In this document: in pieces, positions 17,553 to 26,700 of the stretch
Layout of the letters: the number at the start of each line of letters is the position of its first letter
Numbering within the stretch: position 1 is the first letter of the stretch
Origin: Deltaproteobacteria bacterium
GTDB lineage: Bacteria; Myxococcota_A; Polyangia; JAAYKL01
NCBI GenBank assembly: GCA_030595125.1
Contig: JAUVDV010000018.1
Coordinates: 1 to 64,000 of the forward strand
DNA length: 64,000 nucleotides
Direction of reading: 5' to 3'
The notes under the pieces: model-generated
Seen by the model: the letters and a program-made list of their open reading frames with translations, nothing else
The model's database searches: none
What the model was told of the DNA's origin: nothing
Translations under genes and position numbers: made by a program

Positions 17553-18593
17553 TCAGGGACAATCGGTGACGTGCACCGAGTAGGAGATGGTTGGGCTGAT
17601 GCCTGTGATCTCCACCTCGTAGGTGGTATTCGCCTCCACATCCCAGCCCTGTGGAATCATTGATATGGCGTAGGTGCTGCCGTAGTTGCCCGCCAGGTTG
17701 GTGACGGTCATCGGCTTGTTTACGCTCCCCGCAGTGATCGACACGTTGGCCCCTGACAGGCTGATGGAGTCGCTCTGGACAGTCCAGCCGGTATCGTCCA
17801 TCGAGGTCCACGAAACACTATCGGGTGAAAACGCCTCCAGCGGCACCACACCGGGCGAGGGCCACGCGGTCCAGGAAGCACCCGCGCTGCCGCTGCCGCC
17901 CAGAACCTTCATGCACGAATAGGAGTCTGTGGAGCCCAGGCCTATGGGCCCCAGGCTGTTGGAGAGGATCCAGCGCCGATGGCCGAGGGTGGAAGAGTTA
18001 CCGGGATCCACCATGTATAGATCCACCCCCTGAACCCCGGGGGTCGTCGAGATGTTACTCGCGCCGGCTCCGGTCGACCCGTCCGCCGTGTAGCAGGTCC
18101 AGGTGGTCGGTGGGTAGTGACTCAGGCTGTTGTTGGCGTCCATGAGCAGGGAGCAGGCCTGGGCCAAATTGTTATTGGTTGTGGAATGAGTCACGGCGGG
18201 GAGGCCGGCCAGCCAGCGGTAAAGGTTAACCAGCTTGAGGGCGTTTTCCCGTCCGGTGCTGGAGATATCGCCCTGTACGCAACCGGCCACGCTCCCGCTC
18301 CAGGACCCCTCGGACATATCGGCCCTGTCACCATTCCAGCGATCACATACCTCATCGGTATCCCATTCAGTATCGGTGTCGCTGTCGGAGTCGGTATCCG
18401 AATCGGTATCGGAATCTGTATCGGAGTCGGAGTCGGAATCTGTATCGGAGTCGGAATCGGAATCCGAGTCGGAATCGGAATCACTGTCGCTGTTCGCCAC
18501 CCAGTCATCATCATCCGAGCAACCGGCCAGAACCGGTACGAAACCCAGCGCGAGCGCCAGCAAAGAGATCGTGAAAAAACTCCGGTACAACAT
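17553..18593 (-). CDS. Lipoprotein with Ser/Thr-Asp linker and CAP (SCP/PR1) domain
   Basis: 346 residues from ATG 18593, chosen because GGGAG lies five bases upstream; an ATG at 18611 is in frame but lacks one. A signal peptide ends in the lipobox LAGC, followed by DDDD and about 45 residues of SDSDSD/TDSD repeats acting as a surface spacer. The globular part begins VCDRWNGD. NLYRWLAGLPAVTH, LAQACSLLMDAN..LSHYPP and GHRRWIL match the CAP superfamily of secreted proteins; the two His of the cavity are plausible in LSHYP and LGHRRW. The C-terminal 100 residues are beta-rich. CAP proteins have varied extracellular roles, so no specific function is claimed. It follows the OmpA-like gene with a 16-bp offset. 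Confidence 0.82.
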   Translation of the reverse strand: MLYRSFFTISLLALALGFVPVLAGCSDDDDWVANSDSDSDSDSDSDSDSDTDSDSDSDTDSDTDSDTDSDSDTDTEWDTDEVCDRWNGDRADMSEGSWSGSVAGCVQGDISSTGRENALKLVNLYRWLAGLPAVTHSTTNNNLAQACSLLMDANNSLSHYPPTTWTCYTADGSTGAGASNISTTPGVQGVDLYMVDPGNSSTLGHRRWILSNSLGPIGLGSTDSYSCMKVLGGSGSAGASWTAWPSPGVVPLEAFSPDSVSWTSMDDTGWTVQSDSISLSGANVSITAGSVNKPMTVTNLAGNYGSTYAISMIPQGWDVEANTTYEVEITGISPTISYSVHVTDCP

Positions 18594-18607
18594 GCTATCT
18601 CCCTTCA

Positions 18608-20431
18608 TCACTGATCGGTGATATGAAACTCGACACGCCGGTTGGTCGCGCGTCCGGCCTTGGTGGCATTGGAACTGATGGGCTCGTCCGGTCCGAGGCC
18701 CACGGGTTTCATGCGCTCGCCGTCGACACCCTTCTTTTCCAGGTAACGCTTGACCGACCTGGCCCGGCGTTTCGACAGCTTCATATTGTGCTTGCGCTTA
18801 CCTCTGGTATCGGTGTGACCCTCGATACGAACCTTCATCCCCTGGTCGGCGTCGAGCACAGCGAACACCGCATCGAGAATTTCGAAAGACCTGCCCCCGA
18901 CTATCTTGTCAGAGTTGGTCGCGAACTGGATCTTCTCATTGATCTGGATCTTGTCCTTCTTGACCTCGACGAGTTGCGCGCCCTTGTCCGGACAACCGTC
19001 CTCGTCCTCGAACCCGTTGAAGACCTCTTTCTCGTTGGGACATTTGTCATCGACATCCAGGATGCCGTCACCGTCGTTGTCCGGGTCCGGGCAACCGTCC
19101 GCATCCTCGAATTCGTCAACGTCCTCAGGATCTGTCGGGCATTTGTCATCGGCATCCAGAACGCCGTCGCCGTCGTTGTCCGGGTCCGGGCAACCGTCCG
19201 CATCCTCAAACCCGTCAACGTCCTCCGGATCCGTCGGACAATTGTCATCGGCATCCAGAACGCCGTCACCGTCATTGTCCGGGTCCGGACAACCGTCCTC
19301 GTCTTCGAACCCGTCAACGTCCTCCGGATCCATCGGGCACTCGTCGTCCTCGTCCTCTATTCCGTCGCCATCGTTGTCCGGGTCCGGGCAACCGTCCGCA
19401 TCCTCGAATCCATCTGCATCCTCCGGATCCGTCGGGCAGCTGTCCTCCTCGTTCAGTATACCGTCTGCGTCCTTGTCGGTGTTTTGAGGAGCCCACATGA
19501 GCCCCAGGAATGCGCGCGCACGTGGAGTACCCACACCCGCCAATATTCCGGCGCCGCCGCCGACCGTCATGGCAACACCGCTGTCGAACCGGTACCGAAG
19601 CGCTCCATTGGCCTCGAGTGGCATATCGGTGGCGTCGTAGGGCACTCCGCTCTGTCCGAACGCCTCCACAATGCCGCTCAGGTGATCCGTCATGGATACC
19701 TCCATTGCGCCACCGAAGGATATCCGATTGCCCACACTGGCCATGTGAAACTCCTTGGCCTTTCGAATGAGATATCCCCCGTTCAGACCAAATCGAACAC
19801 GCCCTGCGCGCGCGCCGAAGGCCAACTTGGGATGGAAGGTCATGAACGAATCTCCGGTAAACGAGCTGTCGGAAACGGCGTTTCCCACCGGAAACGAGAC
19901 GACCGGAACCAATGCCAGCGAGACAGCGTCACCATCGTAACCGAAAACCCCGTGCAACAGATCCAGCTTGAGGTGTAGCCGAATGTCCTCGAGGCCCGCA
20001 ACATTGGCGGGAGCATCGATTCCCGGAGTCGTGGTCGTCCCGGCGACATCGTCTCCTTCCTGGTAGAGCACGGCGGGAACCACCAGGCCGGCCTCGAACA
20101 CTCCCCCCAGGGACAGGGCCATCATGGCCTCCAGCATCAGGTGATGCTTGACGATGGCTGTTTCCTCGTCCGACCATGCCGTACACTCTCCGCCGACAAC
20201 CTCGTCACAACCGCGAATCACCAGTGGTTTGTACTGATACACCGCCATGGCGCCCAGCCGAAAGCCGACCTTCTGGCGATCCACTGCGGCTCCCTCCACT
20301 GTGAGGAAGCCGTCGTGCCCCGGCGACGACTGGAAATTCTGCGCACTGAAACCACTCTCGTCCTGGGCATGAGCCTGTATCGACGAGAACAAGACAACCA
20401 CGATTGCCAATAAGATGAGTGACTTTTTCAA
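18608..20431 (-). CDS. OmpA-family outer-membrane protein with thrombospondin type-3 repeats
   Basis: 607 residues from TTG 20431 with AGGAG eight bases upstream; the ATG at 20488 would put 19 hydrophilic residues before the signal peptide KKSLILLAIVVVLFSSIQAHAQ. The first 290 residues look like a beta-barrel. Residues of about 300-460 hold calcium-binding type-3 repeats of the form D-x-D-x-D-G-I-x-D-x-x-D-x-C-P, repeated with DPEDVDGFEDADGCPDPDNDGDG. The C-terminus is an OmpA peptidoglycan-binding domain: IQFATNSDKI, RIEGHTDTRGKRKHNMKLSKRRA and ATNRRVEF. Together these span outer membrane, periplasm and peptidoglycan. This OmpA-TSP3 architecture is frequent in Myxococcota. Confidence 0.9.
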   Translation of the reverse strand: MKKSLILLAIVVVLFSSIQAHAQDESGFSAQNFQSSPGHDGFLTVEGAAVDRQKVGFRLGAMAVYQYKPLVIRGCDEVVGGECTAWSDEETAIVKHHLMLEAMMALSLGGVFEAGLVVPAVLYQEGDDVAGTTTTPGIDAPANVAGLEDIRLHLKLDLLHGVFGYDGDAVSLALVPVVSFPVGNAVSDSSFTGDSFMTFHPKLAFGARAGRVRFGLNGGYLIRKAKEFHMASVGNRISFGGAMEVSMTDHLSGIVEAFGQSGVPYDATDMPLEANGALRYRFDSGVAMTVGGGAGILAGVGTPRARAFLGLMWAPQNTDKDADGILNEEDSCPTDPEDADGFEDADGCPDPDNDGDGIEDEDDECPMDPEDVDGFEDEDGCPDPDNDGDGVLDADDNCPTDPEDVDGFEDADGCPDPDNDGDGVLDADDKCPTDPEDVDEFEDADGCPDPDNDGDGILDVDDKCPNEKEVFNGFEDEDGCPDKGAQLVEVKKDKIQINEKIQFATNSDKIVGGRSFEILDAVFAVLDADQGMKVRIEGHTDTRGKRKHNMKLSKRRARSVKRYLEKKGVDGERMKPVGLGPDEPISSNATKAGRATNRRVEFHITDQ

Positions 20432-20504
20432 TTGGAGTTCTCCTGGAAAAGCAGTGCGTGCCTTCTTTGGTTTAAAAAGAAACATCAATAGTCCCCGCGT
20501 AATC

Positions 20505-23500
20505 TCAAATGCCCAGGTTCATGAGAGTGAGCAGAAGTCCCGTATCACGACCATCCGCCCCTGCCCCGTTGAGGTTGCAACTGACGAGCGCTCCGGATCC
20601 GGTGGCGCCGTATATCTTGACGTCGGTATCGGTTTGCGTATCCGTGTCCGAATCGGTGTCAATATCCGTGTCGGTATCGACATCCGTGTCGATATCGATG
20701 TCCGTATCGGTGTCGACATCCGTATCCGTGTCCGGTCCGGAGTCCACCCCGGCGTCCTCATCATCATCGCAAACATCGCCGATGTCATCCGAATCCGAAT
20801 CCTCCTGCCCCGGGTTGTAGTCGTCCGGACAGTTGTCGCAAACGTCGCCCACGATGTCGGAATCCGAATCCTCCTGCCCCGGGTTGTAGTCGTCCGGGCA
20901 GTTGTCGTAGTCGTCGGGAATACCGTCACCATCCGTATCGGTGGGCGCCACATCGTCCGTCGGATCGTCGGGATCGGTCTCCCCCGCATCGATGGCCCCG
21001 TCGAGGTTCCAGTCCTCCACCCCGTCGGGAACACCGCCGTAGTCGGTGTCCGGATTCACCATGCTCGTAGTGGTGGAAGGATCTGCATCGGGAACGAAGA
21101 ACCCGGCGGTTACATCAGTGTCCGGGCCCAGATCTGCCGTCGTAATTCCCATTTCCGTTCCGTCGAAGAGGCCGTCCCCGTCGCTGTCAGGATCCATTGC
21201 GTTGATGAGCCCGTCCCCATCCGTATCGTCCGCAAAGTTGTGCTCGTCTCCGTCGAGAACACCGTCGTTGTCGCTATCCGCGTTGTACGGATCCGTTCCA
21301 ATCGTGAGTTCCAATTCGTCGGAAAGTCCGTCCCCGTCCGTATCGACGCTCGCCACGTCATCACTCGCATCGTTGGGATCGGTCTCTCCCGCGTCGATGG
21401 CCCCGTTCAGGTTCCAGTCCTCCGCCCCGTCAGGCACACCGCCGGAATCTGTATCCGCGTCGACCATGCTGGTTGTGGTGGTGGGATCCGCATCCGGGAC
21501 AAAATGCCCTGCGGAAACATCCGTGTCCGGATCCAGATCGGCCGTGGTGATCCCCATCTCGGTGCCATCGTAGAGACCATCGTCGTCACTGTCGGGATCC
21601 AGGGCGTTGATGAGCCCGTCTCCGTCTGTGTCGACATCGTAATCAACCTCGTCCCCGTCGATCACGCCGTCATCGTCGCTGTCCGCGTCGTTCGGGTCCG
21701 TGCCTATCAGGATCTCCAGATCATCGCAGATACCGTCGCCATCCGTGTCGCCGGTGGAATCGTCACCGTCGCAAAGATCGGTGAGATCGCAGATGCCATC
21801 CCCATCCGAATCCGTCCCGTCATCGGCCGGATCGAAGTCCGACAACGGACCGAAGCCGTCGGTTCCCACCGAGCAATCGTCGCAGGTGTCTCCATCCAGA
21901 TCCTGGCATTGATACGGATCAAGGGGATCCACATCGCCGGTGTCGAGCACACCGTCGTTGTCGTCATCAGTGTCCATATCATTGCAGATGCCGTCGCCGT
22001 CCGTGTCGCCGGTGGAATTATCCCCAGCGCAAATATCGGTCAAATCGCAGACACCATCCCCATCGGTATCTGTACCATCATTGGCCGGATCGAAATCCGA
22101 CAACGGACCAAAGCCGTCGGTTCCCACCGAGCAATCGTCGCAACCGTCCGCATCCAGATCCTGGCACAACGTCGGATCGAGAGGATCAGAGTCGGCGGTA
22201 TCGAGCACGCCGTCGTTGTCGTCATCAGTGTCCGTATCATTGCAGATACCGTCGCCGTCCGTGTCGCCGGTGGAATTATCCCCGTCGCACAGATCGGTCA
22301 GATCGCAGATACCATCGCCGTCCGTATCCGGGCCGTCATCGGCCGGATCGAAGTCCGGCAACGGACCAAAGCCGTCGATTCCCACCGAGCAATCGTCGCA
22401 ACCGTCCGCATCCAGATCCTGGCACAATGTCGGATCGAGAGGATCAGAGTCGGCGGCGTCGAGCACGCCATCGTTGTCGTCGTCCGTGTCCGTATCATTG
22501 CAGATGCCGTCGCCATCCGTGTCGCCCGTGGAATCGTCACCGTCGCAAAGATCGGTCAGATCGCAGACACCATCGCCGTCCGTATCCAGACCATCGTCGA
22601 GCGGATCGAAGTCCGACAACGGACCAAAGCCGTCAGTTCCCACCGCGCAATCGTCGCAGGTGTCCCCATCCAGATCCTGGCACAATGTCGGATCGAGGGG
22701 ATCAGAGTCGGCGGTGTCGAGCACGCCGTCGTTGTCGTCATCAGTGTCCGTGTCATTGCAGATGCCGTCGCCGTCCGTGTCGCCCGTGGAATCGTCTCCG
22801 TCGCAAAGATCGGTGAGATCGCAGATACCGTCCCCGTCTGTATCCAGGCCGTCATCGAACGGATCGAAGTCCGGCAACGGACCGAAACCGTCAGTACCCA
22901 CCGCGCAATCGTCGCAGGTGTCCCCATCCAGATCCTGGCACAATGTTGGATCGAGAGGAGCCGAATCGGCGGTGTCGATCACTCCGTCGTTGTCGTCATC
23001 TGTGTCCGTATCATTGCAGATGCCGTCGCCGTCCGTGTCGCCGGTGGAATTATCCCCGAGACAAAGATCGGTGAGATCGCAGATACCATCCCCGTCCGTA
23101 TCTGCGCCGTCATCGGCCGGATCGAAGTCCGGCAACGGACCAAAGCCGTCGGTTCCCACCGCGCAATCGTCACAACCGTCCGCATCCAGATCCTGGCACA
23201 ATGTCGGATCGAGGGGATCAGAGTCGGCGGCGTCGAGCACGCCATCGTTGTCGTCATCCGCATCGCAAACGTCTCCGATCAGATCTCCGTCGGTGTCCGT
23301 CTGAGGCGGGTTCCAGTCGGCTGGACAGTTGTCCTCGCCGTCGCAAATCGTATCGAAGTCCGCATCCGGGCAATGGGATCCGTTGCGAATACTGAACCTC
23401 CACACGCCCACATCACCGACATTGCTGGTGGTGCACAGGTCAATAATGGCCGGCGTCATGGAATCCGGATGATCCCAGTAGTCGGTGCCGTTCCCCGAAT

Positions 23501-24155
23501 CCATGCCCATGGAACCGTGAACCCCTCCGCTCGCGGTACCGAGGGTGAACTCGCAGAGGTTGTAGCGATACTCGACATCGAAATCACCGGCGTTGATGTC
23601 GTCCCGATTGGTAATTATTCCCTGAAACGAGTTCCTGAGACTCGGGTTGCTGTTGTAATAACCGACTTCATACCATGTGGCGATCAGGCGACCTCCCACC
23701 AGATCCTGATGATAGTAAATAGTGTCATCCGGTCCCGGAGAGGCAGCCCTGAGATCGACGTCCACCCACCAGGGCGCGATCATGGGAAATGCCCCGATCG
23801 TTGTGACGGGAGCCGGCGACGGATACCACTGCACCAGATTGTTATTGAAGGTGAAGTTCCCGTTGTCGTTTATCCACACCTGATTGAGCCAGTCGCCCGG
23901 CCCGTACTGAATGCCGCTCGGGAACAAGGCACCCAGGTTGATTGGACCCGCGAAAACATCGTCGGCATCGTCGAGCTCGTCCACGCCGAACCCGACAGCT
24001 CCGCCGAAGCCGTCCAGCAAGGTGGCCTGAGCTGCGGCACTGCTCGCAGCCAGCCACAACGCCAGGAAAGTCACCAGAGCAAATACAAACCGCCTGGAAT
24101 TACGTGCCGTCCGGCGTTCATTGCGACGCCCCATTCTCAATGCAAAAAGGTGCAT
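20505..24155 (-). CDS. Giant secreted protein with NIDO-like domain and calcium-binding TSP3 repeats
   Basis: 1216 residues from ATG 24155 with AGGAG six bases upstream. The N-terminal signal peptide ends near AASSAAAQA. Residues of about 50-255 resemble a nidogen (NIDO) domain: NDNGNFTFNN, FPMIAPWWVDVDLR, FQGIITN and GVWRFSIRNGS. The rest is Asp-rich: EDNCP-type TSP3 repeats, then six units of 86 residues beginning CQDLD, then variant repeats with GTDPNDADSDDDGV-type loops, and a TDTD tail. The expected hydrophobic C-terminal anchor is weak: the protein ends SGALVSCNLNGAGADGRDTG and LLLTLMNLGI, as if a MYXO-CTERM were cut before its Arg cluster. A role in adhesion or calcium-dependent surface layers is inferred. 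Confidence 0.82.
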   Translation of the reverse strand: MHLFALRMGRRNERRTARNSRRFVFALVTFLALWLAASSAAAQATLLDGFGGAVGFGVDELDDADDVFAGPINLGALFPSGIQYGPGDWLNQVWINDNGNFTFNNNLVQWYPSPAPVTTIGAFPMIAPWWVDVDLRAASPGPDDTIYYHQDLVGGRLIATWYEVGYYNSNPSLRNSFQGIITNRDDINAGDFDVEYRYNLCEFTLGTASGGVHGSMGMDSGNGTDYWDHPDSMTPAIIDLCTTSNVGDVGVWRFSIRNGSHCPDADFDTICDGEDNCPADWNPPQTDTDGDLIGDVCDADDDNDGVLDAADSDPLDPTLCQDLDADGCDDCAVGTDGFGPLPDFDPADDGADTDGDGICDLTDLCLGDNSTGDTDGDGICNDTDTDDDNDGVIDTADSAPLDPTLCQDLDGDTCDDCAVGTDGFGPLPDFDPFDDGLDTDGDGICDLTDLCDGDDSTGDTDGDGICNDTDTDDDNDGVLDTADSDPLDPTLCQDLDGDTCDDCAVGTDGFGPLSDFDPLDDGLDTDGDGVCDLTDLCDGDDSTGDTDGDGICNDTDTDDDNDGVLDAADSDPLDPTLCQDLDADGCDDCSVGIDGFGPLPDFDPADDGPDTDGDGICDLTDLCDGDNSTGDTDGDGICNDTDTDDDNDGVLDTADSDPLDPTLCQDLDADGCDDCSVGTDGFGPLSDFDPANDGTDTDGDGVCDLTDICAGDNSTGDTDGDGICNDMDTDDDNDGVLDTGDVDPLDPYQCQDLDGDTCDDCSVGTDGFGPLSDFDPADDGTDSDGDGICDLTDLCDGDDSTGDTDGDGICDDLEILIGTDPNDADSDDDGVIDGDEVDYDVDTDGDGLINALDPDSDDDGLYDGTEMGITTADLDPDTDVSAGHFVPDADPTTTTSMVDADTDSGGVPDGAEDWNLNGAIDAGETDPNDASDDVASVDTDGDGLSDELELTIGTDPYNADSDNDGVLDGDEHNFADDTDGDGLINAMDPDSDGDGLFDGTEMGITTADLGPDTDVTAGFFVPDADPSTTTSMVNPDTDYGGVPDGVEDWNLDGAIDAGETDPDDPTDDVAPTDTDGDGIPDDYDNCPDDYNPGQEDSDSDIVGDVCDNCPDDYNPGQEDSDSDDIGDVCDDDEDAGVDSGPDTDTDVDTDTDIDIDTDVDTDTDIDTDSDTDTQTDTDVKIYGATGSGALVSCNLNGAGADGRDTGLLLTLMNLGI
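21722..23198 (-). repeat. Six tandem 258-bp coding repeats
   Basis: Each unit encodes 86 residues, starts CQDLDxDxCDDCxVG and contains DGFGPLxDFDP, two DTDGDGxC loops and DTDDDNDGV. Five units are full length; the sixth diverges after about 62 residues. Differences between units are mostly single substitutions, so unequal crossing-over between units is likely. Confidence 0.8.
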
Positions 24156-24317
24156 TTTCTTCTCCTGAATCCAAATAAAGTAGGATGTTTAGAAATCAAC
24201 ACTGACCGTGCCCCGATAAAAAATAGTTAATCGAATCCAATATCATTATCGCTGCATTAATGATTGCTCGCAAGCATGTCGGTTGTGAATCTTTGCAAAC
24301 AGGCCCGGGAGCTAGCG

Positions 24318-24989
24318 CTAGGAGCCTATCTCGATGGACATGCCCGTCGACCGCCATTCGACAATTCCATCCGCGCATCGCAGAGCTTGGAATCCGGCCT
24401 CTTGAAGCAGGTCCACCGCCCGGTCTGCCAGCTTGCAGTACGGACCTCGACAAAAAGCTACAACGGGTTTGCCCCGGGGCAACTTTTCGATTTGACCATT
24501 CAAGTCCTCTTCGGGCACTGACAGAGCGCCGGGCAGGTGACCGCTCGCATATTCTTGCGCGGGTCTGACATCGATGACCACCACTCGCTTGTGTGCAAGG
24601 AGACGCGCAAGGTGTTCCGACGTGATGCCCTCTCCAAACTGATCTGCGGAAATCGGGCTCGTGGGCGCCGACAGTTGATGGGTGAATTGTCTCAACGTGG
24701 ACCAGAATGACAGGATCGCATCATTTGAAATGGAATACAGGGCACGACGGCCGAGTTTTACCCGGTCAACAAGTCCTGCTCCGAGAAGTTTTTGAAGGTG
24801 ATGGGAAACATTCTTGAGCGGCAAACCACAGATCTGCGCCAGGGAATCCACCGTGCGTGAATCTTGTGCGAGGGCATCGAGAAGCTCTAGTCGTATTGGG
24901 TCCGAAAAGAGCTTGGCCATATTGGCCGCCTTGACATAACCCTGCAAATCCTTGTCCTTCGCGATACTTCTTGCCTCGTTGGCGTTCAT
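24318..24989 (-). CDS. ArsR-type transcription regulator fused to a rhodanese domain
   Basis: 223 residues. The N-terminal half is an ArsR winged helix: AANMAKLFSDPIRLELLDAL, then SLAQICGLPLKNVSHHLQKLLGAGLVDRVKLGRRALYSI. The classical metal-binding CVC motif is absent. Residues 125-220 form a rhodanese domain, VVVIDVRPAQEYASGHLPGALSV, with the persulfide-forming Cys180 in the loop CRGPYC and a second Cys at 185. Such fusions are thought to sense reactive sulfur through the rhodanese cysteine. The start overlaps the stop of the flavoprotein gene upstream (ATGA), so the two form an operon, facing the molybdoenzyme genes. It is the best candidate to bind the tandem repeat at 26614-26669. Confidence 0.9.
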   Translation of the reverse strand: MNANEARSIAKDKDLQGYVKAANMAKLFSDPIRLELLDALAQDSRTVDSLAQICGLPLKNVSHHLQKLLGAGLVDRVKLGRRALYSISNDAILSFWSTLRQFTHQLSAPTSPISADQFGEGITSEHLARLLAHKRVVVIDVRPAQEYASGHLPGALSVPEEDLNGQIEKLPRGKPVVAFCRGPYCKLADRAVDLLQEAGFQALRCADGIVEWRSTGMSIEIGS

Positions 24990-26386
24990 TGTTCCTGCCC
25001 CCTCGAGACCGCCAGAGTGGCCGCCTCTACAATGGCGTTTCGCGCTGGAAAAAACGTCTGCCAGGGCTGCGCGCTGTAACTGAGTTCCGACAGTTCCGAA
25101 GCTGTGACTCCACGCTGAATTGCAAAAGTGAGCAGATCGATCCGCTCGGCAACAGCCTCCGTGCCCAGCACCTGTGCCCCCACGAGACGATCGCTCTCCT
25201 TTTCGAAAATCAACTTTATCTTGATACTTCCAGCATCCGGCATCATCGGGAACCTGGCAGTGGTGGTTACATCGGACGTATACACTTTCATGCCCCGGCT
25301 GTTGGCAAAGGTCTCGGTGAATCCGGTCCCTCCAACACGCAGGTTCCCGACAATCGTGGCGGCGCCATTAAAAAAACCGGGGTAGACGGCGGGGGTTCCC
25401 ATCATGTTTCTGGCAGCTACCTTTGCCATGGGAACAGCGTTGGTGGCGAGCTTGCCTCCCAGGTGCTCGCCGTCGATTCCAGAGAGATAGCTCACGCAGT
25501 CCCCCGCAGCCCAGACATCAGGCGCGCTGGTTTTCATATATTTGTCGACCACCAGACCATCAGAGACCTGCTCAAATTCGAAGGCATCCAGAAAATCAAT
25601 TACCGGTGTCATTCCGATTGAAATGACCACAAAGTCCTGTTTCGGGTCCAGATCGATGATTTTGTCTCCCGAAAGATGAACCCTCGTTATGCGTTGATCT
25701 CCCTCGAGTGACTCGAGTCTGGTGCCCTGGTGCAGATGCACCCCGGCCTGTACCAGCTGCTCCGCCACCGGACCGGCCATATCCGCGTCTATGAGATGCG
25801 GAAGCACATGATTCTGCATTTCGATCAGGTGAACTTCCAGCTGGTTGGCTCGGTAAGCCAGGGCCTGCTCGATGCCGATTGCCCCTGCGCCGATCACGAT
25901 TGCCTTTTGTGGCTTCCTCGACAGGGTGGCCGGATCCAGAGTGTCGCATTGTGCGTTTCTTGTGAGCTGAGACAGTATTTTTCTGGTGTCCGCCTCGGTT
26001 TTTACCGTGAATACGTTTTGGGCGTTGATCCCGGGCATGGGCGGTCGAAAAGGCGTTGCTCCCGTAGCAACAAGCATCTTCCCGTAGGCGATCTCCCGAC
26101 CATCCTCCAGTATCGCGATGTGGTCTCTCACATTGACCGACCTGACCGTTCCCCTGAGCAGTTCGGCCCCGGAATCAGTTACCAACGAGTCTTTCTTGAA
26201 TGTCTTTTCGAGGGGTATGAGACCTTCTATGGCGTAGGGAATGGCGCAATAGACCATCGAGTAGTCCTCGGGCCGCACCACGTGAACACTGGGCTTCGAT
26301 TTTGAAGTACGAAGCATGCGCGAGGCCTGAATGCCGACAGGCCCGCCGCCAATTATCAATACGTCTGTCTCGATGTTCTTTTTCAT
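24986..26386 (-). CDS. CoA-disulfide/persulfide reductase-like FAD oxidoreductase
   Basis: 466 residues. A pyridine nucleotide-disulfide oxidoreductase: FAD motif IIGGGPVGIQAS (11-22), a single redox Cys47 in MVYCAIPYAIEG as in CoA-disulfide reductase and NADH peroxidase relatives, ATG motif LVATGATPFRPP, NAD(P) motif VIGAGAIGIEQA, and the second FAD motif VWAAGDCV. The C-terminal dimerisation domain contains GAQVLGTEAVAERIDLL and AQPWQTFFPARNAI. These enzymes reduce disulfides, persulfides or oxygen with NAD(P)H in the cytoplasm. Coupling to a rhodanese-containing regulator favours a persulfide or polysulfide substrate, but NADH oxidase activity is possible. First gene of a two-gene minus-strand operon. 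Confidence 0.88.
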   Translation of the reverse strand: MKKNIETDVLIIGGGPVGIQASRMLRTSKSKPSVHVVRPEDYSMVYCAIPYAIEGLIPLEKTFKKDSLVTDSGAELLRGTVRSVNVRDHIAILEDGREIAYGKMLVATGATPFRPPMPGINAQNVFTVKTEADTRKILSQLTRNAQCDTLDPATLSRKPQKAIVIGAGAIGIEQALAYRANQLEVHLIEMQNHVLPHLIDADMAGPVAEQLVQAGVHLHQGTRLESLEGDQRITRVHLSGDKIIDLDPKQDFVVISIGMTPVIDFLDAFEFEQVSDGLVVDKYMKTSAPDVWAAGDCVSYLSGIDGEHLGGKLATNAVPMAKVAARNMMGTPAVYPGFFNGAATIVGNLRVGGTGFTETFANSRGMKVYTSDVTTTARFPMMPDAGSIKIKLIFEKESDRLVGAQVLGTEAVAERIDLLTFAIQRGVTASELSELSYSAQPWQTFFPARNAIVEAATLAVSRGQEQ

Positions 26387-26700
26387 TTTTGTCCCTCTTT
26401 CGCAGGAAATCGCATGTGATATTCAGATTGTGAAAGCGACCCTATTGCCCAACGCTCGTTGGACCTTTTTATGACCTGCTAGCAACTTGTCAATACTTTT
26501 CGAGGAATTTCAGCGCACTCAACCCTGTACTGTCCAAAGCACGCAGGTTTATAGAAGGGTGTAATCTCGTAAGATAAAAGAAAAACAAAAGTGACTGGCA
26601 CCGTTTCAGGGGGTCATCAAAATTGATGAATATGGGAAATATCATCGAAATTAATGACTAGGGGAAATATCTTCAAGACAGAAATGTTGAAGAAAATGTC
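26387..26700. other. Divergent intergenic region between the two sulfur-redox operons
   Basis: About 310 bp without a gene, AT-rich towards the right. It must contain promoters for both operons. The only structure seen is the tandem 28-bp repeat (26614-26669) and, just left of it, AAAGTGACTGGCACCG (about 26588-26603), which resembles short REP-like sequence. Confidence 0.6.
26614..26669. promoter_or_regulatory. Tandem 28-bp repeats, probable operator pair
   Basis: Bases 26614-26641 and 26642-26669 are head-to-tail copies with 24 of 28 identities. Each contains an imperfect palindrome, TCATC-AAAATT-GATGA in the first copy, followed by GGGAAATA. They end 31 bases before the molybdoenzyme start, an operator-like position. 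Confidence 0.55.

Noticed and set aside
18364-18490. CRISPR-like short repeats
   Set aside because: Units are 6-12 bp without unique spacers and code for the SD/TD linker of a lipoprotein; the same holds for the Thr-Asp linkers near 20620-20740, 41839-41965 and 54060-54175.
18623-19978. A long plus-strand open frame opposite the OmpA/TSP3 gene
   Set aside because: Val/Arg-rich translation typical of the antisense of Asp-rich repeats; OmpA domain motifs support the minus strand.
20415-24230. A 1271-codon open frame on the plus strand
   Set aside because: It is antisense to the Asp-rich NIDO/TSP3 gene. The GAC/GAT-rich repeats of that gene read as GTC/ATC (Val/Ile) on the other strand and rarely give stops. 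It has no ribosome-binding site, and the minus-strand gene has a signal peptide and known domains.
26588-26610. A sigma-54-like promoter (TGGCAC) before the molybdoenzyme gene
   Set aside because: TGGCAC at 26596-26601 is not followed by the TTGC -12 element at the required spacing; the sequence looks like part of a short dispersed repeat.
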